Shown piece by piece: positions 51,589 through 61,901 of a DNA stretch of 64,000 nt. Position numbers and translations under genes: made by a program. Location: the NCBI GenBank assembly GCA_964427875.1, contig CAYRVX010000022.1, positions 1 to 64,000 on the forward strand, written 5' to 3'. Numbering within the stretch: position 1 is the first letter of the stretch; each line of letters starts with the position of its first letter. The notes below the pieces were generated by a model. It was not told the DNA's origin. It searched no databases and saw only the letters and a list, made by a program, of their open reading frames with translations. The stretch is from CAYRVX01 sp964427875. GTDB taxonomy: Bacteria; Planctomycetota; Phycisphaerae; SM23-33.

Positions 51589-54500
51589 ATGATGGATCAC
51601 ACACGAAACCGGCTGACGTCGGCCTGGGTGTGCCTGGTCGTGGCCGCCACCGGGGCCGCCGCATTCGGCCAGGAGAAGCAGCCAGCGGCTGAGGAGGCAT
51701 TCAAGCAGTTGGCCCGATACACCGACGGTGACAGCCAGCAGCCGCTGCGCACGATCGAGATGCTCGCCGGCCGAGCCACGAACGACGCCGCGCGCAGGCG
51801 CGAAGTGGCGGACCGGCTCGCGGCGATCCTCGCCGAGGCCAAGACCTCCCAGGCCGCGAAGGTCTTCATCTGCCGCGTCCTCCCGCTGGTGGCCTCCGAC
51901 GCGCACGTGCCGGTGCTGGTGAAGGTGCTCGACGACGCCGAGACGACGGAGATGGCCCGGCGGGCGCTGGCGGCCATCCCCGGCGAGGCGTCGGGCAAGG
52001 TCCTTCGCGAGGCGCTGGGGACGGTCAAGGGCCCGGTGCTGCTCGGCGTGATCAACTCGCTCGGCGATCGGCGCGACGCGGAGGCCGTCGCGGGGCTGTC
52101 GCGGCTGGTGTACGGCACGAAGCGGGACATCGCCAACGCCGCCGTCCGCGCGCTGGGCAAGATCGGCACGCCGGAAGCCGCCGCCGTCCTGGACAGGGCA
52201 CTGCGCATGTCGAACGTGCTCGCCGGCCTGGAAGCGCTGCTCGACGCGCAACTGAGGTGCGCCGAGCGGCTGGCCGCCGAGGGCGACCGTGCGACCGCCA
52301 CGGCCATCTACCGGCGTCTCTCGCGGTCCAAGGGCCCGGTCCGCTGGCGCCTGGCCGGGCTGACCGGGCTGGTGGGTACGGCCGGCGACGATGCCGCGGA
52401 GGCCGCGGAGGCCGTGGTGGCGGCCATGGCCTCGAAGGAGCCGCGGCTGCGGGGCACGGCCCTGCGGCTCGCACGCCGGCTGCGGGGCCCGAAGGTCACC
52501 GCTGCGCTTCTGAAGCAGTTGGATACGCTGGAGCCTGCCTCGCAGGCCGTGCTGATCGACGTGCTGGGCGACCGCGGCGACCAGGCCGCCGCCGCGGCCG
52601 TGGCGAAACGGATCTCCGCCCAGGACGAAGCCGTTCGCGTCGCGGCCGTCCGTGCGATGGCGAAACTCGGCGAGGCGTCGGCCGTCGCGACGTTGGCCCG
52701 GCTCAGCGCGACGGGACGGGGCGCCGTCCGGCAGGCCGCCCGCGCGAGCCTGGCGAGGCTCACCGGACCGGGCGTGGACCGCGAGCTGCTCGCCGCGGCC
52801 GTCAAGGGAGAGACGGCCGTCCGCGTCGAAGCGATTCGGGCCCTTTCTGCACGACAGACCACGGGCGCGGGGCAAACGCTCATCAAGCTCGCCGCCGATC
52901 CGGAGGAACCGATCCGCGTCGCGGCTCTGGAGGCCCTTGCGCCGGTGGGCGGCCCGGGCGAGTACACGAAGCTGCTCGATCTGATCGTCTCGCCGCCGTC
53001 GCCGTCGACGGCCGCGACGATCCAGGCGGCGGAGAAGGCGGCGCTGGCGATCGGGGGGCGAGCGGGCGACGAGGGCGGACGCAACCAACGGCTCCTGGCC
53101 GCGCTGAAGAGGGCGCCGGCGAAGTCCAAGCCGCCGCTGCTGCGCTTGATGAGCCTCTGCCGCGCCAGCGAGGTGCTTCGAGCGGTCCGAGAGAGCATCC
53201 GGCACAAGGACCGCGAAGTTGCCGATGCGGCCGTCCGCGCCTTGGCCAACTGGTCGACCGTCGCCGCGGCCGACCACCTCCTCGAACTCGCACAGAACAG
53301 TCAGAACGCCGTGCATCGGACGCTGGCGCTGCGCGGGTATCTCCGGCTGGCCCGGGCCGCAGAAGCCGGCGAACGGCTGAAGATGATCCGGGCTGTCAAG
53401 GAGATTGCTGCCACTGCCCCGGCCAAGCTGCTGCTGCTGTCGGGTCTGGCTGACGTGCCCGACGCGGGCGCGCTGGAGCTGACGATGTCCTTCCTCGACG
53501 ACGGGGAAGTCCGCGCGGAAGCGGCGCTGGCGGCGCTGAAGGTGGGCAAGGCCCTCCTCGCGGCGGACAGACCGGCCGTCCGGGCGGCGATGGAGAAGCT
53601 CCAGGCCAAGGCCCCCGACGCCGACGTGCTGAAGCAGGCCAAGGCGATTCACGCCGAGGCGCTCAAGCCCCAGCGCCGGCGAGGCGCAGGCGGCTCGCAG
53701 GCCGGCTTGGCGCCCGACAAGGCGAGGAGCGACGCCGCGAAGAAGGACATCGCCAAGCGCGCCCCCAAGGGCTACCGGCTGGCCTGCTACCTCGACTGCG
53801 GGCCGGACGATGCCGACGGGCTCAAGGGCGGGGCGACTCTGCGATTCCTTGGCGGCAGCAAGTACTCGTGGTCCGGGGCCGACCGCGTCAGCGTGCGGCA
53901 CGGAACGGTCTGCTTCGCGGGGCAAGAGGTTGGCTTCGAGGCGGTCGGGCTCAATCCGAAACGGTCCTATCAAGTGGGCTTCTCGTGGTGGGACTACGAC
54001 CACGACACGCGGAGGCAGTCGGTGTGGGTCTCGGCGGGCAAGCCGCGGCGGGCGATGAGACTGCTGGGGGCGACGAAGCTGCCGTCTTACGCCAGCGGCG
54101 GGAACAAGGCCGCCGAGAAGACGCTGCCGATCCCGCGGAACCTGAGCGTCTTCGGCAAGGTGCGGACCACGTTCCGCAACGAGGCCTCGCCCAACGTGGT
54201 GGTCAGCGAGATCTGGCTGTGGGAGAGCGAGGCGGAGTCCGCCGCACCGGCGCCGATGCCGGCCCAGTCGAGCGCCGACGCATCCCCGCCGGCCGTGGCT
54301 GCCCGCGGCCCCGCCGGCAAGCGTGCGGCCAGGAAGCGCGCGAAGGACGCGCCGAGGGCCACCGAGCCCGTCGCCTTCAAGCCCGGAAAGAAGGCGCTCA
54401 AGCGCGTGCTGATCGTTACCGGCATCGACTATCCCGGCCACAAGTGGCGGCTGACCACACCCGTGCTCGCGGCGGGGCTGGACAAGGACGCCCGCCTGGC

Positions 54501-55080
54501 GATCGACGTCGTCGAGACGCCGGACTTCCTGGCCTCGAAAAAGCTCAACGACTACGACGCGGCGGTGCTCCACTTCATGAACTGGCGGACGCCCGACCCG
54601 GGAAAAGCGGCGCGCGAGAACCTCAGGAAGTTCGTTGCCGGCGGCAAGGGGATCGTACTCGTCCACTTCGCGTGCGGGGCGTTTCAGGGCTGGAAGGAGT
54701 TCGCCAAACTGGCCGGCCGGGCGTGGAACCCCAAGCTCCGCGGCCACGACCCCAGGGGGGCCTTCCGCGTGAACATCGTCGACGCCGACCACCCCGTCAC
54801 GAAGGGCATGAAGTCGTTCGAGACGGCCGACGAGCTGTACACCTGCCTGGACGGCAACGCGCCCATCCACGTGCTGGCCAGCTCGACCTCAAAGGTGGAC
54901 AAGAAGGACTACCCCATGGCGTTCGTGCTGACTTACGGCAAGGGGCGGGTCTTCCACTGCCCGCTCGGCCACGACGTGAAGGCCTTCGAGGCGCCCGGCG
55001 TGCTGGAGCTTTTCCGCCGCGGCACAGCGTGGGCCGCGAGGCTGGAGCCCGTGGCGCCGCGAAAGAAGCCCAAGCAGTGA
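51589..55080 (+). CDS. exported HEAT-repeat protein with C-terminal ThuA domain
   Basis: Protein of 1163 residues. Signal peptide near TSAWVCLVVAATGAAAFG. Residues about 60-680 are HEAT/PBS-type repeats (VRVAAVRAMAKLGEASAVAT, IRVAALEALAPVGGPGEYTK). A jelly-roll segment follows (about 715-880, YRLACYLDCGPDD, YQVGFSWWDYDHD), then a low-complexity basic linker. The final 240 residues are ThuA-like (KRVLIVTGIDYPGHKWR, DYDAAVLHFMNW, GKGIVLVHFACGAFQGW, GKGRVFHCPLGHD), a class I amidotransferase-like fold linked to sugar utilisation. I prefer the ATG at 51589, which has GGGAAA upstream and starts at the signal; an ATG at 51574 is possible. Confidence 0.88.
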   Translation: MMDHTRNRLTSAWVCLVVAATGAAAFGQEKQPAAEEAFKQLARYTDGDSQQPLRTIEMLAGRATNDAARRREVADRLAAILAEAKTSQAAKVFICRVLPLVASDAHVPVLVKVLDDAETTEMARRALAAIPGEASGKVLREALGTVKGPVLLGVINSLGDRRDAEAVAGLSRLVYGTKRDIANAAVRALGKIGTPEAAAVLDRALRMSNVLAGLEALLDAQLRCAERLAAEGDRATATAIYRRLSRSKGPVRWRLAGLTGLVGTAGDDAAEAAEAVVAAMASKEPRLRGTALRLARRLRGPKVTAALLKQLDTLEPASQAVLIDVLGDRGDQAAAAAVAKRISAQDEAVRVAAVRAMAKLGEASAVATLARLSATGRGAVRQAARASLARLTGPGVDRELLAAAVKGETAVRVEAIRALSARQTTGAGQTLIKLAADPEEPIRVAALEALAPVGGPGEYTKLLDLIVSPPSPSTAATIQAAEKAALAIGGRAGDEGGRNQRLLAALKRAPAKSKPPLLRLMSLCRASEVLRAVRESIRHKDREVADAAVRALANWSTVAAADHLLELAQNSQNAVHRTLALRGYLRLARAAEAGERLKMIRAVKEIAATAPAKLLLLSGLADVPDAGALELTMSFLDDGEVRAEAALAALKVGKALLAADRPAVRAAMEKLQAKAPDADVLKQAKAIHAEALKPQRRRGAGGSQAGLAPDKARSDAAKKDIAKRAPKGYRLACYLDCGPDDADGLKGGATLRFLGGSKYSWSGADRVSVRHGTVCFAGQEVGFEAVGLNPKRSYQVGFSWWDYDHDTRRQSVWVSAGKPRRAMRLLGATKLPSYASGGNKAAEKTLPIPRNLSVFGKVRTTFRNEASPNVVVSEIWLWESEAESAAPAPMPAQSSADASPPAVAARGPAGKRAARKRAKDAPRATEPVAFKPGKKALKRVLIVTGIDYPGHKWRLTTPVLAAGLDKDARLAIDVVETPDFLASKKLNDYDAAVLHFMNWRTPDPGKAARENLRKFVAGGKGIVLVHFACGAFQGWKEFAKLAGRAWNPKLRGHDPRGAFRVNIVDADHPVTKGMKSFETADELYTCLDGNAPIHVLASSTSKVDKKDYPMAFVLTYGKGRVFHCPLGHDVKAFEAPGVLELFRRGTAWAARLEPVAPRKKPKQ

Positions 55081-55128
55081 GACCCCGGAGCGAATCACCA
55101 AGAGCCTCTGCGAAAGGATGACCCTGCC

Positions 55129-56001
55129 ATGAAGATCGGATTCCACACCGACGCGTTCAACTCGGCGTACTTCAACTTCGAGGCCTGCCTGGACTGGGCG
55201 AGCCGCAACGACGTTCACTACATCGAATGTGGCCTGATCGACGGGGCCAGTTGGATACACGGCCTGGGGTATCAGCCGCACGTGGCCCTGTACGAGGACC
55301 CGATCCTGCTCAGCCGGAAGATGCTTCAGAAGTACGGCGTTCGCTTCTCGCAGGTGGACGCCGCCTATCCGCTGTCGGGGCGGGACGGGCCCATCCGCGG
55401 CACGCCTTACGTGCTGAAGAGCATCCCGTGGGCGAACCTGGCGAGCTGCCCGAGCGTGGCGACCACCGACGGGCTGCACAAGCCCGAGGGGCTGGACGAC
55501 CCCGAGGCCATGGACATCATGAAGCGCAGCTACGAGCAGATCATCGAGGTGGCCGAGGCGCACGAGGTCCTCGTCACGATCGAGGTGCACGGCTACTTCA
55601 CGACGAACCCCGACCGGATGGCGGAGATGCTCGAGTTCTGCGACAGCGAGTATCTCGGCATGAACCTGGACACGGGCAACACGTTCATCGCCGGGCAGGA
55701 TCCCGTGGCCTTCGTGCGCCGGTTCGTGGACCGCGTCCGGCACGTGCACGTCAAGGACGTCTCTGAATCGCTGGCCGCGGCGGTCCGCGGGGAGCAGACG
55801 GGCATCGCCGTCAGCCAGTGCGCCATCGGCGACGGCGTCAACGCCGACAACATCCGCCAGTGCCTCGCCATCCTCCGCGACCACGGTTTTGACGGGGTGC
55901 TGAGCATGGAGTGCGAGGGCCAGGGAGGCCCCATGATCGAGAAGTCGCTGAAGTGGCTGCGCGCGGCGCTGGCTGACCTCAACATCGCGGAAGAGCAATG
56001 A
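55129..56001 (+). CDS. TIM-barrel sugar phosphate isomerase/epimerase family protein
   Basis: Cytoplasmic protein of 290 residues of the xylose-isomerase-like TIM-barrel superfamily (AP endonuclease family 2). The metal ligands follow the family order: Glu in VTIEVHGY, Asp in MNLDTGN, His in HVHVKDV and Glu in SMECEGQGG. Relatives interconvert ketoses or dehydrate keto-inositols and 3-keto sugars. AAAGGATG precedes the ATG. It sits between the ThuA protein (48-bp gap) and the first sulfatase, whose start overlaps its stop (ATGA), so the proteins are probably made together. Paired with the Gfo/Idh gene it suggests an oxidation-isomerisation route for the desulfated sugar. Confidence 0.9.
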   Translation: MKIGFHTDAFNSAYFNFEACLDWASRNDVHYIECGLIDGASWIHGLGYQPHVALYEDPILLSRKMLQKYGVRFSQVDAAYPLSGRDGPIRGTPYVLKSIPWANLASCPSVATTDGLHKPEGLDDPEAMDIMKRSYEQIIEVAEAHEVLVTIEVHGYFTTNPDRMAEMLEFCDSEYLGMNLDTGNTFIAGQDPVAFVRRFVDRVRHVHVKDVSESLAAAVRGEQTGIAVSQCAIGDGVNADNIRQCLAILRDHGFDGVLSMECEGQGGPMIEKSLKWLRAALADLNIAEEQ

Positions 56002-57425
56002 TGGCCGGGACGCCCATCGTCATGATCATGACCGATCAGCATGCGCTGCATGCGATCGGCTGCTACGGCGCCCGGATATGCAAGACGCCGAATATTGATG
56101 CATTGGCTGCCGGCGGCATCCGCTTCACCAACGCCCACACGCCCTGCGCCCTGTGCGCCCCGGCCCGCGCGAGCCTGTTCACCGGGCTGTACCCGCACAG
56201 CCACGGCATACTCGGCAACCAGGAGCTGATCCGTTCGGACCTGGACTACTTCCCCCGCAAGCTCACCGAGCAGGGCTATCGGCTGGGCTATTCGGGCAAG
56301 TGGCACGCCGGGCTCGTCCGCCGGGCCAAGGACATGGGCTTCGAGGGCTTCGGGCCCAGGGGCTACGGGAACGTCAAGAACGGTGGCCACTACGAGAGAT
56401 GGCTTGAGGAGAAAGGTCTCCAGGCACCAACGCCGACTATCGAGTTCCACGCCGAGGGCGAGCCGAAGCGGGCGCTGGGCGACACGAGCGGCTACACCGA
56501 CGGGCCCACGGAGGCGTCGGGCACGGCCTTCGTCGCCGACGTGGCGATCGACCTGCTCGCGAAGTTCGCCGCCGACGACGCGCCGTTCTTCCTGATGTGC
56601 AGCTTCTGGGGCCCGCACGCGCCGTACTTCCCGTCGGCCGACTTCAAGGACCTCTACGACCCCGCCGACATCCCTCAATGGGCCAGCTTCAACGATGAGC
56701 TCGCCGGCAAGCCCGTCATTCACCGCAAGCACCGCAAGTGCGTCTTCCCGGGAGCGGCCGAGGCCGACTGGCCCGCGTGGGCCCAGGCCATCGCGCGATA
56801 CTACGCCTACGCCAGCGAGATCGACCATCACATCGGGCGCCTCGTCGGGACGCTTAAGGACCTGGGAGTTTATGACGAAGCGTTGATCGCCTTCACCGCC
56901 GACCACGGCGAGACGGCCGGCATCCACGGCGGGGCGTTCGACAAGGGGGCGATGGCCTATGAAGAAGTCTACCGGATCCCCATGATCTTCAAGATGCCCG
57001 GCGGCGCCGATGCGCCCGCGACGCGGCCGCAGCTCGTGTCGTTCCACGACCTGGCCGACACGTTCTGCGACGTGGCGGGCACGAAGATGACACAGGGCCA
57101 CGGGCGGAGCATCGCGCCCGTCCTGGCCGACGCCGGCGCGCCCGGCCGGGAGCACTTCGTCGCGGAGTTCCATCGCCACCGCTTCCCCGCCGCCCAGCGG
57201 ATCATCTGGTGGAAGAACTACAAGTTCATCCTCAACTTCGCCGACACCGGCGAGCTGTACGACCTCGACGCCGACCCGGCCGAGATGAGCAACCTCGTGG
57301 ACGATCCGTCCCTGAGAGACGTCCGCGACGAGATGCGCAGCCGCCTGCTCGGACACATGCAGGAGACCGACGACCACCAGGGCCCGCAGTGGCAGTACCT
57401 CCTGGAGCGCCCGTTCCAGCCGTGA
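55998..57425 (+). CDS. sulfatase without signal peptide
   Basis: Type I sulfatase of 475 residues. FGly motif CAPARASLFTG (Cys 53), N-terminal metal site IVMIMTDQH, GKWHAG, FWGPHAPYF and C-terminal FTADHGETAG are all in place. It starts directly with the catalytic fold and has no Sec, Tat or lipoprotein signal, unlike the next two. It may therefore act in the cytoplasm on imported sulfated oligosaccharides or use another export route. The ATG at 55998 overlaps the stop of the isomerase gene, so coupling fixes the start. Confidence 0.93.
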   Translation: MMAGTPIVMIMTDQHALHAIGCYGARICKTPNIDALAAGGIRFTNAHTPCALCAPARASLFTGLYPHSHGILGNQELIRSDLDYFPRKLTEQGYRLGYSGKWHAGLVRRAKDMGFEGFGPRGYGNVKNGGHYERWLEEKGLQAPTPTIEFHAEGEPKRALGDTSGYTDGPTEASGTAFVADVAIDLLAKFAADDAPFFLMCSFWGPHAPYFPSADFKDLYDPADIPQWASFNDELAGKPVIHRKHRKCVFPGAAEADWPAWAQAIARYYAYASEIDHHIGRLVGTLKDLGVYDEALIAFTADHGETAGIHGGAFDKGAMAYEEVYRIPMIFKMPGGADAPATRPQLVSFHDLADTFCDVAGTKMTQGHGRSIAPVLADAGAPGREHFVAEFHRHRFPAAQRIIWWKNYKFILNFADTGELYDLDADPAEMSNLVDDPSLRDVRDEMRSRLLGHMQETDDHQGPQWQYLLERPFQP

Positions 57426-57506
57426 GTTGAGCGCGGCGGGGCCAAGGGAACCGTTGGCGAGGACGGCGATCGGCCGCAGCGGGTAACGAGACAAGGGGCA
57501 CCAGTC

Positions 57507-58979
57507 ATGGCACGGCAGATGGGCAGACGAGAAGCGATGCGGCGAATCGCCGCGGCGGGTGCGGCGACGCTGCTCGGGCGGCCGATGTGGGCAGCGAAAA
57601 ACAGGATGCGCGGGAAACCCAACATCGTCATCATCGTCGCCGACGACCTCGGGTGGAACGACGTCGGCTACCACGGCAGCGAGATCAAAACGCCGAACAT
57701 CGACCGCATCGCGGCAGAGGGCGTGCAACTGGACCGCTTCTACGCCTGTCCGATCTGCTCGCCGACGCGTGCCGGGCTGATGACCGGCCGCTGGCCGCTG
57801 CGGTTCGGCATCATGCGGGCCGTGATCCCGCCGTGGCGCGACTACGGCCTGCCGACGGAGGAGGAGACGCTGCCGGAGATGCTCGCAAAGGCGGGCTACA
57901 AGCGCCGCGGATGCTTCGGCAAGTGGCACCTCGGGCACTCCGACAGGCGGTTCCACCCGATCGACCAGGGCTTCACGCACTTCTACGGCTGCTACAACGG
58001 GGCGATCGACTACTTCACGCACGTGCGCGAGGGAGAGCTGGACTGGCACCGCCAGTACGCCCCGGCCCGGGAGAAGGGCTACTCCACGACGCTGCTGGCA
58101 CAGGAGGCCGCGAAGTTCATCGCTGACAGCCCCGCCGGTCCTTCGACAGGCTCAGGACAAAGGGAGCCGTTTCTCTGCTACCTGCCATTCAACGCCCCGC
58201 ACACGCCGCTTCAGGCGCCGCCGGAATACCTCGAGAAACACGCCCACTTGGAGGGCCGGCGGCAGAAGTTCGCCGCCATGGTCGCCTGCATGGACGAAGG
58301 CATCGGGCGCGTGCTGAGGGCCCTGGACGAGAAGGGCATCGCCGACAATACGATCGTGTTGTTCTTCAGCGACAACGGCGGCGGCTCGGGCGCGAGCAAC
58401 ACGCCGCTGCGGGGCGGCAAGCAGACGCTGTTCGAGGGCGGCATTCGCGTGCCGGCGGCCGCCCGCTGGCCGGCCGGCGGGCTCGCGGGCGGACGAAAGG
58501 TCTCCGGCCCCATGGGGTACATCGACGTGCTCCCCACGCTGCGGCGGATCGTCGGGGCCGGCAAGCACCAGGGCAAGCCGCTCGACGGAACGGACGTCTA
58601 CGACGTCATGACCGGCAGGGCCGATCCGCCCAAGCGCAAGTGGTACTCCTATTGGGCCCAGAGCGGCGAGCAGGACGAGCGCCTGGCCGTGATCTCCGGC
58701 CAATGGAAGCTCGTCCGCGAGGGCCCGCCGATCCTCGGCCGCCCGGCCGCCGGCGGCGCGAAGGCGAAGGGCAGGGGCGCGAAGCTCTACCTCTTCAAGA
58801 TCAACGACGACCCGAACGAGAAGACCAACCTCGCGGAGCAGCACGGGGATATCGTCCAGGCCCTGCTGAAGGACCTGAAGGCCTTCCGGGCCCTGCGGTA
58901 CAAGAAGGGCCTGCCGCCCTACAGCCACGGCCGAAAGGGCTTCAAGGCGCCCAGGGACTGGACGATGCCGGCCAGGTAG
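57507..58979 (+). CDS. Tat-type exported sulfatase
   Basis: Type I sulfatase of 490 residues of the arylsulfatase A-like kind. The N-terminus MGRREAMRRIAAAGAATLLG is Tat-like. Then come IVIIVADDLGWNDVGYHG, FGly motif CSPTRAGLMTG (Cys 84), GKWHLGH, APHTPLQAPP and FFSDNGGGSG. This DDLGW...YHGSEI form is typical of N-acetylgalactosamine- or arylsulfatase-type families, but the substrate is not certain. AAGGGGC precedes the ATG. A repeat insert at 58140-58160 adds PSTGSGQ in frame between two conserved blocks. Second of three tandem sulfatases; gaps are 81 and 37 bp. Confidence 0.93.
   Translation: MARQMGRREAMRRIAAAGAATLLGRPMWAAKNRMRGKPNIVIIVADDLGWNDVGYHGSEIKTPNIDRIAAEGVQLDRFYACPICSPTRAGLMTGRWPLRFGIMRAVIPPWRDYGLPTEEETLPEMLAKAGYKRRGCFGKWHLGHSDRRFHPIDQGFTHFYGCYNGAIDYFTHVREGELDWHRQYAPAREKGYSTTLLAQEAAKFIADSPAGPSTGSGQREPFLCYLPFNAPHTPLQAPPEYLEKHAHLEGRRQKFAAMVACMDEGIGRVLRALDEKGIADNTIVLFFSDNGGGSGASNTPLRGGKQTLFEGGIRVPAAARWPAGGLAGGRKVSGPMGYIDVLPTLRRIVGAGKHQGKPLDGTDVYDVMTGRADPPKRKWYSYWAQSGEQDERLAVISGQWKLVREGPPILGRPAAGGAKAKGRGAKLYLFKINDDPNEKTNLAEQHGDIVQALLKDLKAFRALRYKKGLPPYSHGRKGFKAPRDWTMPAR
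58140..58160. repeat. mini-repeat inserted in frame in a sulfatase gene
   Basis: A 21-bp stretch (CCTTCGACAGGCTCAGGACA plus one base) codes for PSTGSGQ within the sulfatase. It recalls the short dispersed repeat CTTCGAC-AGGCTCAGGAC seen scattered in many environmental genomes. It falls in a loop just before the conserved REPFLCYLPFNAPH block and keeps the frame. Confidence 0.55.
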
Positions 58980-59016
58980 CGAGAATAGCCCGGGAGGCGA
59001 GAAAGGAAGGTCCAAA

Positions 59017-60510
<1,494 letters not shown>

Positions 60511-60513
60511 GCG

Positions 60514-61893
60514 CTACTCGCCGAGCTCGGCGGAGAGCTCTTCCACGAAGTCCGGGGGGGACTCGCCGGAGTCGGCGACCGCGCGGCGAAGACGCTCGTG
60601 AAGATCGCGCTGGAGGCCCCTCGCCTCGGGCTCGCCGAAGAGGTTGTCGAGCTGGTACTCGTCGGCCTCGTTGTCGAACAGGAGACGGAAAACCCCGCCG
60701 TTGCGCTCGTTCACCTCACGAGAGCTCACGCAGTAGGTGTAGCGGTCCGTGCGTATGGCGCGGTAGGGGTAGTCGCCCCAGCCGTATCGCGTCCGGCCCA
60801 GCCATTGGATCAGCGCCTCCGCGCGTCTTGGGCCGTCGTTACCGCAGATGGCCGCGGACTGGTCCAGCCCCTGCACCTCCGCCGGCGGCGGGACGCCGCA
60901 GAGGCCACCGCACGTCGGGTAGATGTCTATCCCGCTGACGACGCCGTCGTACCGCCCGCCCGCGGGGACCACGCCGGGCAGGCGCAGGATCAGCGGGATC
61001 CGCACGGCCTCGTCGTAGGCCACCTCCTTGTGGAACCGCCCGTGGCTGCCGAGCATCTCGCCGTGGTCGGAGAAGAAGACGACCAGCGTGTTGTCCTTCA
61101 CGCCGGCCTCTTCCAGGAGGCCCAGGATGCGCCCGACGTTGTGGTCGAGCTGCGCGGTCATCGCGTAGTACCCGGCCGTCTTCCCGCGGACGTCGGCGTC
61201 CCGCGGCTCCGGGACGTTCTCCCGCAGCCGGAGCTTCTGGGGGTCGAACATGGCCTCATACTCCGGCGGTGCGGGGAAGGGCATGTACCTGTTCTCGCCG
61301 CTCCCGCCGCCGGGGTGTGGGGCCTCATAGCTGATAACGTGGAACCACGGCAGGGGCGACCGCAGGGACGTCCCGGAGAGGTACTCCAGCGTGATGTCCG
61401 TCAGGCCGTCCGTCTGGTGCCCCTCGATCCTGATCCCCCGGCAGATGTCGCCCGTGCAGTAGTGCGTGTTGTAGTAGTGATTCGAGATGTCGAAGCCGAA
61501 AAAGTCCTCGAACCCCGCCCGCATGCTGGGGTGCACCCAGAACTCCTCGCCCGTGGTCCAGTTGCTGTTGGTGCTGGCCAGGTGCAGCTTGCCCACGTAG
61601 CTGGTGCGATACCCGGCCTCGCGGAAGGCGTGCGCGACGGTGCGCCGGTCGGGCGCCAGGAGGTCGCCGTGGACGCGGAGGCCGTGGACGTGGGCATACT
61701 GCCCCGTGACCAGACCCGCGCGGAACGGCATGCAGACGGGATAGTGACTGACCGCCGTCTGGCAGGCCACGCCCTCGGCCGCGAGGCGGTCTATGTTCGG
61801 CGTGCGGGAGTTGGGATCGCCGTTGCAGGCCAGTGCCTGATGGCGCAACTGGTCCGCCATAATCCAGAGGACGTTGGGTGGGTCAGTCTTCAT
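60514..61893 (-). CDS. sulfatase without signal peptide, CMPFR motif
   Basis: Type I sulfatase of 459 residues. It begins MKTDPPNVLWIMADQLRHQA, with the metal site at once and no signal. The FGly motif is CMPFRAGLVTG (Cys 54), keeping C-x-P-x-R. Other motifs are GKLHLAST, ISYEAPHPGGG and FFSDHGEMLGSHG. The C-terminus has the usual YRAIRTDRYTYC strand. AGGTGAG lies 8 bp before the ATG. It starts 8 bp after the stop of the upstream PDZ/DUF6288-like gene and so belongs to its operon. Like the gene at 55998 it may be cytoplasmic. Confidence 0.92.
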   Translation of the reverse strand: MKTDPPNVLWIMADQLRHQALACNGDPNSRTPNIDRLAAEGVACQTAVSHYPVCMPFRAGLVTGQYAHVHGLRVHGDLLAPDRRTVAHAFREAGYRTSYVGKLHLASTNSNWTTGEEFWVHPSMRAGFEDFFGFDISNHYYNTHYCTGDICRGIRIEGHQTDGLTDITLEYLSGTSLRSPLPWFHVISYEAPHPGGGSGENRYMPFPAPPEYEAMFDPQKLRLRENVPEPRDADVRGKTAGYYAMTAQLDHNVGRILGLLEEAGVKDNTLVVFFSDHGEMLGSHGRFHKEVAYDEAVRIPLILRLPGVVPAGGRYDGVVSGIDIYPTCGGLCGVPPPAEVQGLDQSAAICGNDGPRRAEALIQWLGRTRYGWGDYPYRAIRTDRYTYCVSSREVNERNGGVFRLLFDNEADEYQLDNLFGEPEARGLQRDLHERLRRAVADSGESPPDFVEELSAELGE

Positions 61894-61901
61894 CGCCGGG
61901 C

